Origin: Hyphomonadaceae bacterium
Lineage (GTDB): Bacteria; Pseudomonadota; Alphaproteobacteria; Caulobacterales; Aquidulcibacteraceae
Direction: 5' to 3'
Assembly (NCBI GenBank): GCA_016791365.1
Contig: JAEUMT010000026.1
Span: 54,284-118,283, forward strand
Length of the DNA: 64,000 nucleotides
A model generated the notes under the pieces. That model was not told where the DNA came from, made no database searches, and saw only the letters and a program-made list of their open reading frames with translations. Position 1 is the stretch's first letter; every line of letters begins with the position of its first letter. A program made the translations under genes and the position numbers. Positions 44,812 to 54,145 of the stretch are shown piece after piece.

Positions 44812-45897
44812 ATGACCGCCAATATTGATCTGCAAGCGCTCCAGACCGATTTGCTCGCGCGCGTCGCCGCCGCGAGTGATGAAGCGTCGCTCGAAGCGCT
44901 GCGCGTCGAAGCCCTTGGCAAGCAGGGCTCCATCTCCGCGCTGATGAAAAACCTGGGCTCAATGAGCCCGGATGAGCGCAAGACCTTTGGCGCCGGTCTC
45001 AATGTCCTCAAAGACAAGGTCACCGAGGCCATCGTCACCAAGAAAGCGGTGATGGCCGAAGCGGCGCTCGATCGTCAGCTGCAGAGCGAAGCCGTGGACG
45101 TCACGCTGCCGCCGGTGCGCCCGCGCCTCGGCACCATCCATCCCGTGAGCCAGGTGATGGAAGAACTCGCCGCCATCTTCGGCGAAATGGGCTTCTCCGT
45201 CGAAGAAGGTCCGGACATCGAGACCGACTTCAACAATTTCACGGCCCTGAACTTCCCCCCCAACCATCCGGCGCGCGAGACGCACGACACGTTTTTCCTC
45301 GATGCGAAAGGCGAAGACGGCGCGCGCAAAGTGCTGCGCACGCACACCAGCCCCGTGCAAGTGCGCACCATGCTAAAGCAGAAGCCGCCCATCCGCATGA
45401 TCTGCATGGGAAGAACGTTTCGCAAAGATTCCGACGCCACGCACACGCCGATGTTCCACCAGATCGAAGGCCTCGTCATCGATGAGAGCACGAGCATGGC
45501 TGATCTGAAGAGCGTGCTGATTGCCGCGATCAAGGCTTATTTCGAAGTCGACGACGTGCGCCTGCGCTTCCGCCCGCACCATTTCCCGTTCACCGAACCG
45601 AGCGCGGAAGTCGATGTCGGCTGCGATCGCTCCGGCGGTCAGATCAAGATCGGCGCCGGCGACGATTGGCTCGAAATTCTGGGCTCCGGCATGGTGCACC
45701 CGAACGTGCTCCGAAATTGCGGCATCGATCCCGACAAATACCAAGGCTACGCCTTCGGCATGGGCATCGATCGCCTCGCCATGCTCAAATACGGCATGCC
45801 CGATCTGCGCGACTTCTTCGCCGCCGACACGCGCTGGCTGAAACATTACGGCTTCAGCCCGTTCCTGTTGCCTGGCCTCGCGCAGGGAGTGGGGTGA
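44812..45897 (+). CDS. pheS: phenylalanyl-tRNA synthetase alpha subunit
   Basis: PheS carries the aminoacylation site of the alpha2-beta2 enzyme. The 361-aa protein begins [15 protein letters not shown]; a coiled-coil N-domain binds tRNA, followed by the class II core with [48 protein letters not shown] and [12 protein letters not shown], then MVHPNVL and [16 protein letters not shown] 44812 has AGGA seven bases before it and is preferred to GTG 44791, which belongs to the repeat. Confidence 0.97.
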   Translation: MTANIDLQALQTDLLARVAAASDEASLEALRVEALGKQGSISALMKNLGSMSPDERKTFGAGLNVLKDKVTEAIVTKKAVMAEAALDRQLQSEAVDVTLPPVRPRLGTIHPVSQVMEELAAIFGEMGFSVEEGPDIETDFNNFTALNFPPNHPARETHDTFFLDAKGEDGARKVLRTHTSPVQVRTMLKQKPPIRMICMGRTFRKDSDATHTPMFHQIEGLVIDESTSMADLKSVLIAAIKAYFEVDDVRLRFRPHHFPFTEPSAEVDVGCDRSGGQIKIGAGDDWLEILGSGMVHPNVLRNCGIDPDKYQGYAFGMGIDRLAMLKYGMPDLRDFFAADTRWLKHYGFSPFLLPGLAQGVG

Positions 45898-45916
45898 TGA
45901 CGCACGCACTTAAGTG

Positions 45917-46039
45917 CTCACCCGTTCACGGGGGAGCTGTCAGCACGCGCAGCGTGATGACTGAGGGGGCGAGCGCCGTCTGCCGGACTTTCCCCCTCCC
46001 GCTCGCTTCGCTCACGACCTCCCCCGCACGCGGGGGAGG
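45917..46039 (-). repeat. multi-hairpin intergenic repeat, copy 3 (inverted)
   Basis: This is the reverse complement arrangement of the copy before pheS: it begins CTCACCCGTTCACGGGGGAG, continues CTGTCAG and GACTGAGGGGGC, and ends with the CCTCCCCCGC/GCGGGGGAGG hairpin. It fills the 160 bases between pheS and pheT. A 54-codon ORF (45897-46061) reads through it, its start overlapping the pheS stop and its stop overlapping the pheT start. Confidence 0.88.
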
Positions 46040-46057
46040 AGTTACGGAGAGCATCCA

Positions 46058-48448
46058 ATGAAATTCACGCTCTCCTGGCTCAAAGAGCATCTCGCCACTG
46101 ATGCTTCGATCGACGCTATCGTCGAAACCATGACCATGACGGGTCTTGAGGTCGAAGGCGTTGAGAACGCCGGCGAGAAGCTCAAGGCCTTCACCGTCGC
46201 GCGCATCATCAGCGCCGCCAAGCACCCGAACGCCGATAAACTCCAAGTCTGCCAAGTCGAAACTGCGCTCGGCAATCTCGAAATCGTCTGCGGCGCGCCG
46301 AATGCGCGCGCCGGCCTCGTCACCGCGTTTGCGCCGATCGGCACGACCATTCCCGGCAGCGGCATCACGCTCGAAGCGCGGCCGGTGCGCGGGGTCGTCT
46401 CGAACGGCATGCTCTGCTCCGGCGCTGAGCTTGAACTCGACACCGATGCCGACGGCATCCTGGAACTGGACGCCGCCCTCAAAGTCGGCACGCCGCTCGC
46501 GGAAGCGCTCGGCCTCAACGATCCGGTGATCGACATCGAAGTCACGCCGAACCGCCCCGATTGGCTCGGCGTCGCCGGCATCGCCCGCGATCTGGCTGCG
46601 GCTGGCGTTGGCAAGCAAACCACCAAGCCCGTGCTGCCTGTGCCGGGCCGTTATCCGTCGCCGCAAAAAGTCGCGACGGAAGCGCCGCAGGCTTGTCCGA
46701 TGTTCGTGGGCCGCCTCATTCGCGGCGTGAAGAACGGGCCGTCTCCGGCGTGGCTGCAGCAGCGCCTGCGCGCCATCGGTCAAAAGCCGATCAGCGCATT
46801 GGTCGACATCACCAACCTGATCACGCACGACCGCGCCCGCCCGTTGCACGTCTATGATGCGAGCAAGCTCAGCGGCGTTGTCCGCGCCCGCATGGGCCGC
46901 GAAGGCGAAAGCTTCAAGGCGCTCAACGGCAACGTCTACACCGTCACGCCGGCGATGTGCGTGATCGCCGACGATGAGCGCGTACTGGGGCTCGGCGGCG
47001 TTATCGGCGGGGAATATTCCGGCGTCAGCGAAACCACGACCGACATCCTGGTCGAGTGCGCGCTGTTCGATCCGACCCTGATCCATCAAACCGGCCGTGC
47101 GCTCACGCTGACCACCGACGCGCAATATCGCTTCGCGCGTGGCGTCGATTCCGGCTTCGTCGCGCCTGGCATCGAACTGGCCACGCGCCTCATCCTTGAA
47201 CTCTGCGGCGGCGAGCCGAGCGAGATCATGATCGCCGGCGAAGAACCTGCGCCGCCGAAGTCGATCACCTTCGATCCCGATCGCGTGCGTCAACTCGCTG
47301 GCATCGATGTGAAGGCGCCGCGCGTGCGCGCGGTGCTGAAGGACCTCGGCTTCGAAGTGAGCGGGGAAGGGCAGAGCTCGAAGAACTTCATCGTCCAGCC
47401 CCCAAGCTGGCGGCGCGATATCGAAGGGCCGGCCGATCTGGTTGAGGAAGTCGCGCGCATCGAGGGCTACGACAAGATGCCGGTGCTCGCGCCCCCGCGC
47501 GCGCCGGGCTTCCGTCCGCCACCGGCCAGTGTTGGCGAGAGCCGCACGCGGCTGGCGCGCCGCGCTGCGGCGGCGCTCGGCTATAACGAAGCCATTACCT
47601 GGAGCTTCTGTTCGCGCGCGCAGGCACTGGCATTCGGCGGCGGCGCCGAAGAGATGCTGGTCGCCAACCCGATCGCGTCCGACCTCGATTGCATGCGCCC
47701 GAGCGCGCTGCCGCAATTACTGGCCGCCGCGCAGAGGAACGCCGACCGCGGCTTTGACGATGCGCGGCTGTTCGAAGCCGGCCCCGCCTATGCCAACACC
47801 AGCGATGGCGGTCAGCAACGCACGCTCGCGGCGGTTTGGCGGGCGCGTCCGCCGCGGCATTGGCGCGCCGCGCCGCAGCCGGACATCTTCGATGTGAAGC
47901 GCGACGTGCTGACGGTGCTCGAAGCGCTCGGCGCGCCGGTCGCTTCGCTGCAGACCGCATCGGATGCGCCCGCGCATTGGCGCCCTGGCCGCACCGGCGC
48001 GCTCAAGCTCGGGCCTAAGGTGATCGCCTATTACGGCGAGATCCACCCGCGCGCGCTCAAAGCGATCGGCGTCGAGGCGCCAGCGCTGGCGTTCGAAATC
48101 TTCCTCGACGCGCTGCCCGCGCCGCGCGCGAAAGGGCGCAGCAAGCCGCCGCTGGAAAAGCTCGATCTGCAACCGCTGACGCGCGACTTCGCCTTCATCG
48201 TTGACGATGGCGCACCGGCGGCGGACGTGGTTCGCGCCGCTTTCGGCGCCGACAAGCAGTTGATCACTGATGTGAATCTGTTCGACGTCTATCGCGGCGA
48301 ACGCATGCAGCCGGGCAAGAAGAGCCTCGCCATCGAAGTGACGCTGCAGCCGCGCGAGAAGACGCTGACCGACGCCGACATCGAAGCGGTCAGCGCCAAG
48401 ATCGTTAGCGCCGTGATGAAGGCGACAGGCGGGACGCTGCGGGGCTAG
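46058..48448 (+). CDS. pheT: phenylalanyl-tRNA synthetase beta subunit
   Basis: PheT (796 aa) recognises tRNA and edits mischarged Tyr-t[15 protein letters not shown] opens it. Residues 40-150 are the EMAPII-like tRNA-binding domain ([22 protein letters not shown]). The B3/B4 editing region (residues 200-390, with [24 protein letters not shown]), B5 domain (about 405-475, [21 protein letters not shown]) and C-terminal FDX-ACB domain (about 700-796, [12 protein letters not shown]) follow. GGAGA before the ATG comes just after the inverted repeat. Confidence 0.97.
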   Translation: MKFTLSWLKEHLATDASIDAIVETMTMTGLEVEGVENAGEKLKAFTVARIISAAKHPNADKLQVCQVETALGNLEIVCGAPNARAGLVTAFAPIGTTIPGSGITLEARPVRGVVSNGMLCSGAELELDTDADGILELDAALKVGTPLAEALGLNDPVIDIEVTPNRPDWLGVAGIARDLAAAGVGKQTTKPVLPVPGRYPSPQKVATEAPQACPMFVGRLIRGVKNGPSPAWLQQRLRAIGQKPISALVDITNLITHDRARPLHVYDASKLSGVVRARMGREGESFKALNGNVYTVTPAMCVIADDERVLGLGGVIGGEYSGVSETTTDILVECALFDPTLIHQTGRALTLTTDAQYRFARGVDSGFVAPGIELATRLILELCGGEPSEIMIAGEEPAPPKSITFDPDRVRQLAGIDVKAPRVRAVLKDLGFEVSGEGQSSKNFIVQPPSWRRDIEGPADLVEEVARIEGYDKMPVLAPPRAPGFRPPPASVGESRTRLARRAAAALGYNEAITWSFCSRAQALAFGGGAEEMLVANPIASDLDCMRPSALPQLLAAAQRNADRGFDDARLFEAGPAYANTSDGGQQRTLAAVWRARPPRHWRAAPQPDIFDVKRDVLTVLEALGAPVASLQTASDAPAHWRPGRTGALKLGPKVIAYYGEIHPRALKAIGVEAPALAFEIFLDALPAPRAKGRSKPPLEKLDLQPLTRDFAFIVDDGAPAADVVRAAFGADKQLITDVNLFDVYRGERMQPGKKSLAIEVTLQPREKTLTDADIEAVSAKIVSAVMKATGGTLRG

Positions 48449-48479
48449 CGGGCGCGCAGGCATCGCCTATGATCGGGCG

Positions 48480-48803
48480 ATGAACGCGTGGATCATGCTC
48501 GCCATTGCCGGCGCACTCGAAGTGGTTTGGGCGATCGGGCTCAAATACGCTGAAGGCTTCACCCGGCCTGCGCCATCCGCGATCACCGTCGCGGCGATGA
48601 TCGCGTCGATGTGGCTGCTGGCGCAGGCGGCGCGGACGCTGCCAATCGGCACGGCCTATGCGGTCTGGACCGGCATCGGCGCGGTGGGTGCGGCGTTGCT
48701 TGGCATGATGTTGTTCGCCGAAAGCGCGAACGTGGTGCGGCTTGGCTGCATCGGCCTGATCGTCGCCGGGATTATTGGCCTCAAACTGACTTCGCCCGCT
48801 TAA
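48480..48803 (+). CDS. sugE: SMR family transporter, Gdx (SugE) type
   Basis: A 107-aa four-helix protein of the small multidrug resistance family. Glu14 in [18 protein letters not shown] is the proton/substrate-binding residue. WAIGLKY, the RPAPSA segment, [19 protein letters not shown] and [12 protein letters not shown] match the SugE/Gdx subgroup, which exports guanidinium, more closely than EmrE. No guanidine riboswitch fits the 31-base gap upstream. The symbol gdx is the newer name. Confidence 0.9.
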   Translation: MNAWIMLAIAGALEVVWAIGLKYAEGFTRPAPSAITVAAMIASMWLLAQAARTLPIGTAYAVWTGIGAVGAALLGMMLFAESANVVRLGCIGLIVAGIIGLKLTSPA

Positions 48804-48841
48804 GGCGCTGCGCTAGGTTGCGCGCGGGGAGGGGCCCGCGC

Positions 48842-49678
48842 ATGGCTCTGATCAAGCGCAAGCACGCGACGGCGAAGGCGTACATCCACGATTGGCTGGA
48901 GCCCGATCATCCGGGCGGCATCAATTTCTTCAGCGCCAGCATCATCGTTCTGGTGATGATCAGCCTCGCCTCGCTCGCGCTGGAAACCGAAGCGCTGCGT
49001 CCCGACACGCCGTTCCCATCGTGGACGCGGCCCTTGCTGGCCTGGATCAACGGGACGGTGTTGTGGGCGTTCGCGCTCGAGTTCGCGCTGCGCTTCTGGT
49101 CAGAAGGCGAGAATCCGAAACATCGCGGCGTTGAAGGGCGGCTGCGCTTTCTGGCGCAGCCGATCACGATCGCCGATGTGCTGGCGTTCCTGCCCGAGCT
49201 GATCGTGTTTCTGTTTCTGCCCGGCCTGCACGGGGGCTGGCTCGCGGCGCTGCGGGCGCTGCGTCTTTTCCGCCTCGCCAAGCTTGCGCGCTACGTGCCC
49301 GCGTTTGCGATTGTGGGCGCTGCGGTGAAGCGCGCCTGGGCGCCGCTGATGGCCGCGCTCGCGGTGGCGGCGGCGCAGCTCTACGTGGCGGCGATGCTGC
49401 TCTATTTCATCGAAGGCGATGCCAAGCCCGAAGCGTTCGGCTCGATAACGCGCTCGCTCTGGTGGGCGATCGTGACGCTGACGACTGTCGGCTATGGCGA
49501 TGTCTATCCCGAGACCGTGCTCGGCCGCATCGCGGCGGGGTTCGTTGCGCTTGCCGGCGTCGGCATCGTGGCGATGCCAACGGGCATTCTCGCGTCGTCC
49601 TTTGCGGAAGAGTTCCGCGAGCGGCACGAAGCGCGGCAGCGTGCGCTCGCGGAAGGGCGCAAGAGCGCCGCTGAATAG
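48842..49678 (+). CDS. voltage-gated potassium channel-like protein
   Basis: A 278-aa channel with six membrane segments. S4 is short but basic (ALRALRLFRLAKLARYV) and the selectivity filter TVGYGD sits between the last two helices, in the WWAIVTLTTVGYGDVYP pore loop. Potassium flow through the inner membrane is inferred from the filter. ATG 48842 follows a G-rich SD region; the much longer ORF upstream overlaps the SMR gene and is rejected. Confidence 0.92.
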   Translation: MALIKRKHATAKAYIHDWLEPDHPGGINFFSASIIVLVMISLASLALETEALRPDTPFPSWTRPLLAWINGTVLWAFALEFALRFWSEGENPKHRGVEGRLRFLAQPITIADVLAFLPELIVFLFLPGLHGGWLAALRALRLFRLAKLARYVPAFAIVGAAVKRAWAPLMAALAVAAAQLYVAAMLLYFIEGDAKPEAFGSITRSLWWAIVTLTTVGYGDVYPETVLGRIAAGFVALAGVGIVAMPTGILASSFAEEFRERHEARQRALAEGRKSAAE

Positions 49679-49681
49679 CGA

Positions 49682-50254
49682 TCAGAACGGGTTGATGCGG
49701 CGGCGGCGCGAGTAAGCGAGGTAGCCGATATTGGCGCCGAGGCGGAAGCCGACGCCGGCGCGGATCGGCGCCAACGTGATGTGGTCGCGGCGCTGATAAT
49801 TCACGCCGACGCCGCCGACGAAATAGGCCGAGCCGTCGACGCCTGGGAAGCGCTCGAAAATCTGATCCGGGTTGCTCATGTTGTACACGAGCGTGAACAC
49901 GCGCGAGGCGTTGCCGCCGGTGTCGAAGCCGATCGAGGGGCCCTGCCAATAGACACGCGTGGCGCCGCTGCGGCCCTTGAGCCGCAGGCGTCCGTCGCCG
50001 TAGCGCAAGCCGACGCCGATCGCGCCGGAGCCCTCATTGCCTTCGATGTAGCCGTTCGGCCGGCCCAGGTCCTCGAACACATGATCGATGACGGTGGCGA
50101 GGCCTTCAGCGCCGGCGCCGAAGAAGCGCTGCGCGGCGGCGAGGATTTCATCGTGCGAATAGGTCTGCTCGGATTGAGCCAACGCGGCCGTTGGCGCGAG
50201 CGCCGAAGCAGCCAGACCCAAAGCGACAGAACGGCGAGAGAGATCGTCAGCCAT
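49682..50254 (-). CDS. eipA: EipA family (DUF1134) envelope protein
   Basis: A 190-aa periplasmic protein. The N-terminus has a twin-arginine signal (SRRSVALGLAAS to ALAQ). The mature part from QTYSHDEILAAAQRFFG through EDLGRPNGYIEGNEGSG and YWQGPSIGFDTGGNASRVF matches DUF1134, whose Brucella member EipA supports cell envelope integrity. The C-terminal region is a beta-rich half barrel. It is convergent with the channel gene. Confidence 0.9.
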   Translation of the reverse strand: MADDLSRRSVALGLAASALAPTAALAQSEQTYSHDEILAAAQRFFGAGAEGLATVIDHVFEDLGRPNGYIEGNEGSGAIGVGLRYGDGRLRLKGRSGATRVYWQGPSIGFDTGGNASRVFTLVYNMSNPDQIFERFPGVDGSAYFVGGVGVNYQRRDHITLAPIRAGVGFRLGANIGYLAYSRRRRINPF

Positions 50255-50331
50255 GGTGATGTCCTCCGATGCGGAGCATAGGCGCGTCAGCGGATATTAC
50301 CAACGCACCCGAGCTGAGCCGCACCTGAATC

Positions 50332-51333
50332 TCAGGCTGAGGCGCCGTGCTCGGCGTCGAAGCGGCCGATGGCGAGGAAGCGCTCGCGGCGGTGGGTGCG
50401 CAGTTCGGTCTCGGTTTTCGGCGTCAGCTTATCGAGCGCCTGGGCGACCGCCGCGCCGACGGCGGCGATGGCCGCGGCGGGCTCGCGATGGGCGCCGCCG
50501 ACCGGCTCTTTGACGATGCCGTCGATGACCTTCAGCTCGAGCAGGTCTTGCGCCGTGATCTTCAGCGAGGCGGCGACTTCCTTCACCCGATCCGAGCGCG
50601 GTTCTTCATCGCCCTTCTTCTTGTAGAGGATCGAGGCTGCGCCTTCAGGGCTGATCACCGAATAGACCGAGTGCTCCAGCATCAGCACGGTGTTGGCCGC
50701 AGCAATGGCGATGGCGCCGCCGGAGCCGCCTTCGCCGGCGATGACGGCAACCATCGGCACGCCCAGCGTCAGGCAGCGCTCGGTCGAGCGCGCGATCGCT
50801 TCACCCTGGCCGCGCTCTTCCGCGCCGATGCCGGGATAGGCGCCGGCCGTATCGACGAAGCTGACGACCGGCAGCGAGAAGCGTTCGGCCAAATCCATCA
50901 GCCGTACGGCTTTGCGATAGCCTTCCGGGCGGGCCATGCCGAAATTGTGCTTCAGGCGCTCTTGCGTGGTGCGGCCCTTCTCGTGGCCGATCACCAGCAC
51001 GGGGCGGCCGAGAAACTTGCCGGTGCCGCCGAGAATGGCGGCGTCTTCGCCGTAATTGCGGTCGCCCGACAGCTCGATGAAATCGGTGACCAGCGAGGCG
51101 ACATAGTCGCGAAAGCGCGGGCGGTCCGGATGGCGCGCCACCTGCGTTTTCTGCCAGGGATCGAGCTTGGCATAGATCGCCGCCAGCTGGTTCTCGGCCT
51201 TCGACTTCAGACGCGAAAGCTCGACGCCTTGTGAAATCGCGTCGGCGCCGGAAGCCTCGGCCAGGGCGGCGAGTTCTTCGATCTTCGCCTCAATCTCGGC
51301 GACAGGTTTTTCGAAGTCGAGATAGGTGCGCAA
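50332..51333 (-). CDS. accA: acetyl-CoA carboxylase carboxyltransferase subunit alpha
   Basis: AccA with AccD transfers the carboxyl group from biotin to acetyl-CoA, the first step of fatty acid synthesis. The 333-aa protein starts MRTYLDFEKPVAEIE, then DPWQKTQVARHPDRPRF, the GGTGKFLGRPVLVIGHEKGR crotonase-like core, VSFVDTAGAYPGIGAEERGQ and GEGGSGGAIAI. The start codon is TTG at 51333 with no strong SD. The length fits the family. Confidence 0.95.
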   Translation of the reverse strand: MRTYLDFEKPVAEIEAKIEELAALAEASGADAISQGVELSRLKSKAENQLAAIYAKLDPWQKTQVARHPDRPRFRDYVASLVTDFIELSGDRNYGEDAAILGGTGKFLGRPVLVIGHEKGRTTQERLKHNFGMARPEGYRKAVRLMDLAERFSLPVVSFVDTAGAYPGIGAEERGQGEAIARSTERCLTLGVPMVAVIAGEGGSGGAIAIAAANTVLMLEHSVYSVISPEGAASILYKKKGDEEPRSDRVKEVAASLKITAQDLLELKVIDGIVKEPVGGAHREPAAAIAAVGAAVAQALDKLTPKTETELRTHRRERFLAIGRFDAEHGASA

Positions 51334-51496
51334 AACAGAGCCCAGCCACAGGGCCGCCGGCCCCTGAGATCGGCGCGGACATTACCCATCCGGCCTGTTG
51401 CTTCAAGGTAAAGCGCTTGCCCGGAGGGCGCCGATTGCACTCCGGCCCGGCAGGCTCCATGCTGCAAATGCGAACAGAACAGGACCAAGCCGACCG

Positions 51497-52546
51497 ATGA
51501 AGCCGCCGCGTTCCTTTTTCTCCCCCTTGGCGAGCGGTGCGCCCGCGCCGCTGACCGAACTGCCGGTGCGGCTCGAACGGATGGTTCATTTCGTGCCGCC
51601 GCACCTGGAGAAGATGCGCGCGCGCGTGCCGGACATGGCCAAGCAGGTCGATGTCATCCTCGCCAATCTCGAGGATGCGATTCCGGCCGATGCGAAAGAG
51701 GCGGCGCGCGCGGGCGCAGTCGAGATCGGCAAGAGCTTCGATTTCCAGAAAGCCGGCGTCGGCTATTGGAGCCGCATCAACGCGCTCAATTCCCCTTGGC
51801 ATCTCGATGACGTGACCACGCTCGTCGGCGAACTCGGCGACCGGCTCGATGTGATCATGGTGCCGAAGGTCGAAGGGCCGTGGGACATCCATTACATGGA
51901 TCAGCTGCTGGCGCTGCTCGAAGCCAAGCACGGCGTGAAGAAGCCGATCCTGCTGCACGCGATCCTCGAAACCGCGCAGGGCGTGGCCAATGTCGAAGCC
52001 ATCGCCGGCGCCAGCCCGCGCATGCACGGCATTTGTCTCGGTCCCGCCGATCTCGCCGCATCGCGCAAGATGAAGACGACGCGCGTGGGCGGGGGTCATC
52101 CCGGCTATCGCGTGATTTCCGATCCGGGCGCCGACGGCGCCGCGCGCGAGAGCGTGCAGCAGGATTTGTGGCACTATACCTTTGCGAAGATGGTCGATGC
52201 CTGCGTCATGCACGGCATCAAGCCGATGTACGGCCCGTTCGGCGATTTCGCCGATGAAGCCGCGTGCGAGCAGCAATTCCGCAACGCCTATCTGATGGGA
52301 TGCGTCGGCGCCTGGACGCTGCATCCCTCGCAGATCGCCATCGCCAAGCGCGTGTTCGCGCCCGAGGTCGAAGAGGTGAAGCTCGCCAAGCGCATGATCG
52401 AAGCCATGCCGGACGGAACCGGGGTTGCGCTTGTTGACGGCAAGATGCTCGACGATGCGACCTGGAAGCAGGCGAAGGTGATCGTCGACCTGGCGCGCCT
52501 GGTTGCGGCGAAGGAGCCGGAGATGGCGAAGGCCTACGGGCTCTAG
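51497..52546 (+). CDS. HpcH/HpaI aldolase-type CoA-ester lyase
   Basis: A 349-aa TIM-barrel lyase in the citrate lyase beta/malyl-CoA lyase group. [13 protein letters not shown] carries an Asp/Glu of the metal site, YWSRINAL the substrate Arg, [19 protein letters not shown] the metal-binding Glu and [11 protein letters not shown] the metal-binding Asp. It probably cleaves or condenses a malyl- or methylmalyl-CoA, but the substrate cannot be told from sequence. ATG 51497 is used; the upstream extension overlaps the accA promoter region. Confidence 0.85.
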   Translation: MKPPRSFFSPLASGAPAPLTELPVRLERMVHFVPPHLEKMRARVPDMAKQVDVILANLEDAIPADAKEAARAGAVEIGKSFDFQKAGVGYWSRINALNSPWHLDDVTTLVGELGDRLDVIMVPKVEGPWDIHYMDQLLALLEAKHGVKKPILLHAILETAQGVANVEAIAGASPRMHGICLGPADLAASRKMKTTRVGGGHPGYRVISDPGADGAARESVQQDLWHYTFAKMVDACVMHGIKPMYGPFGDFADEAACEQQFRNAYLMGCVGAWTLHPSQIAIAKRVFAPEVEEVKLAKRMIEAMPDGTGVALVDGKMLDDATWKQAKVIVDLARLVAAKEPEMAKAYGL

Positions 52547-52753
52547 GCGGGTCACAGTTGGAACGATGGCGCAGCATGGCGGTTCAGGCGGTCATGCTGT
52601 CATCAAGAAGCTCGCCGCGCTGCTGGCGGCTTCCCGCTCACCTCACCGTTTAAATCGATAAGCTATGCGCTCTTGCTAGGGCAGAAGCGGGCCCCGTGGG
52701 CGATACTCGCGCAGGAGCAGCACCGTGCCGCTCAAGGACAGCAGGGTTTTTTC

Positions 52754-54070
52754 GTGACGCGAAAGCGTGTCGTCATCATCGGCGCCGGCTTCAGCGGTGT
52801 CTGCCTTGCCGCGCACCTGGCGCGGCGCGGGGGGAAGGCGCCGCGCACGACGCTCATCGATAAGGCGGCGCGCTTTGGCTTGGGGCTCGCCTACGGCACG
52901 CAGGATCCGGCGCACCTGCTCAATGTACGCGCCTCGAACATGAGCGCCTTCGCCGACAAGCCGGATGACTTTTCCGCTTGGTGCGCTCGCCAAGGCGGTA
53001 TCAGCGGCGAATTCGCGCCGCGCATGATGTTCGGGAAGTATGTGGAGCAAATCCTGGCGCAATCGACAGGGTTGTTTGCGCCAGTGTCGCGCAAGCGGGG
53101 GGCCGTGATTGCCTGCACGCGCGCCGGGCGCGGCTGGCGCCTCACGCTTGAAGGCGGCGCTACGCTTGATGCCGATGCGGTCGTGCTGGCGACCGGCAAT
53201 CGCGGCGCTCCGCCGCTGGCGGTGCTCGAAGCTGCGGGCGTTGCGGCGATCGATCCGTGGGATGCGCGTGCGTTGCACCGCGTGCCAAGCGGCGATGTGC
53301 TCATGATCGGCACAGGACTAACCATGGTCGATGCGGCGCTGACGCTCGCGGCCAAGCGCAACGGCGTGATCTATGCGCTGTCGCGCCGCGGATTGCTGCC
53401 GCGCAGCCACGCCGATCGCGTGAGTGTGCAGCATGCGCCCATCGCATTGCCACTGCCGCTCAGCGAAGCGCTGGCCGCATTTCGCGCCGAGGTCGAGGCC
53501 GCCGCCGCACAGGGCGAGCCGTGGCAATTCGTGATGGACCGCTTGCGCCCGCAGACGACAGAGCTGTGGCGGCGTCTGCCGATCGAAGCGCAGCGGCGTT
53601 TCCTGCGCCACTTGCGGCCCTGGTGGGACGTGCACCGTCACCGCATGGCGCCGCCGGTGGCGGCGCAGATCGCCGAGTTGCAGCGGGAAGGGCGGCTGCG
53701 CCTGTTGGCCGGGGAGCTTGTCTCCGTCGCGCAGCGCGGGCGCAGCCTGCTCGTCCTGCATCGCCAGCGCGGCAGCATGGTGCGTCATCGTCTTGAGGTC
53801 GCCGGCATTGTGAACTGCACCGGCGGTGCGAGCGACGTGCGCGGCTTCAACGATCCGCTGTTCCAGCAGATGCTGCGGGACGGCTTGATGCGAGCGTGCC
53901 CGAACGGGCTGGGTCTCGACATCGACGAGGAGGGGCGGGTGCGGGACGCCGCCGGCGCTGCGCAGGCCGGCCTCTTCACCATCGGCCCGCCCACGCAAGG
54001 CGCGCTCTGGGAATCCACGGCGGTTCCGAATATTCGCGTCGATGCGGCGCGCCTGGCGCAGCTGCTCTGA
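52754..54070 (+). CDS. FAD/NAD(P)-binding oxidoreductase
   Basis: A 438-aa protein starting VTRKRVVIIGAGFSGVCLAAHLARR, the GxGxxG FAD site, and continuing with GLGLAYGTQDPAHLLNVRASNMSAF, which marks the FAD-NAD(P)-binding (NAD_binding_9) family. An internal DVLMIGTGLTMVDAAL is the second nucleotide site. The family's substrates are mostly unknown; some are hydroxylase-like. GTG 52754 is chosen, after CAGGG. Upstream, 52547-52753 holds no gene I trust. Confidence 0.85.
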   Translation: MTRKRVVIIGAGFSGVCLAAHLARRGGKAPRTTLIDKAARFGLGLAYGTQDPAHLLNVRASNMSAFADKPDDFSAWCARQGGISGEFAPRMMFGKYVEQILAQSTGLFAPVSRKRGAVIACTRAGRGWRLTLEGGATLDADAVVLATGNRGAPPLAVLEAAGVAAIDPWDARALHRVPSGDVLMIGTGLTMVDAALTLAAKRNGVIYALSRRGLLPRSHADRVSVQHAPIALPLPLSEALAAFRAEVEAAAAQGEPWQFVMDRLRPQTTELWRRLPIEAQRRFLRHLRPWWDVHRHRMAPPVAAQIAELQREGRLRLLAGELVSVAQRGRSLLVLHRQRGSMVRHRLEVAGIVNCTGGASDVRGFNDPLFQQMLRDGLMRACPNGLGLDIDEEGRVRDAAGAAQAGLFTIGPPTQGALWESTAVPNIRVDAARLAQLL

Positions 54071-54145
54071 AGCGGCGCGTGGCGCAGGTTCCGGCATGGC
54101 ACGGTCCGTGCGCGCGATTCCCTGTTCGGGCGCGGGAGAGCCAAG

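Noticed and set aside
44657..46039. composite transposon carrying pheS
   Set aside because: The flanking inverted copies carry no transposase, a third copy occurs elsewhere at 17.8 kb, and rplT-pheS-pheT order is ancestral; the repeats are better seen as independent insertions.
45926..47716. 596-codon open frame on the minus strand over pheT
   Set aside because: The sequence is a mirror of the pheT coding strand in a GC-rich genome, has biased Arg/Asp/His content and no SD; pheT itself is certain.
48449..48479. possible guanidine riboswitch ahead of the Gdx-type exporter
   Set aside because: Only 31 bases separate it from pheT, too short for any known guanidine riboswitch, and no ACGR motifs were seen.
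52566..52661. 31-codon ORF between the CoA-ester lyase and the FAD oxidoreductase genes
   Set aside because: It has no convincing SD, is short and of low complexity (Gly/His then Ala/Leu), and nothing beyond position supports it.
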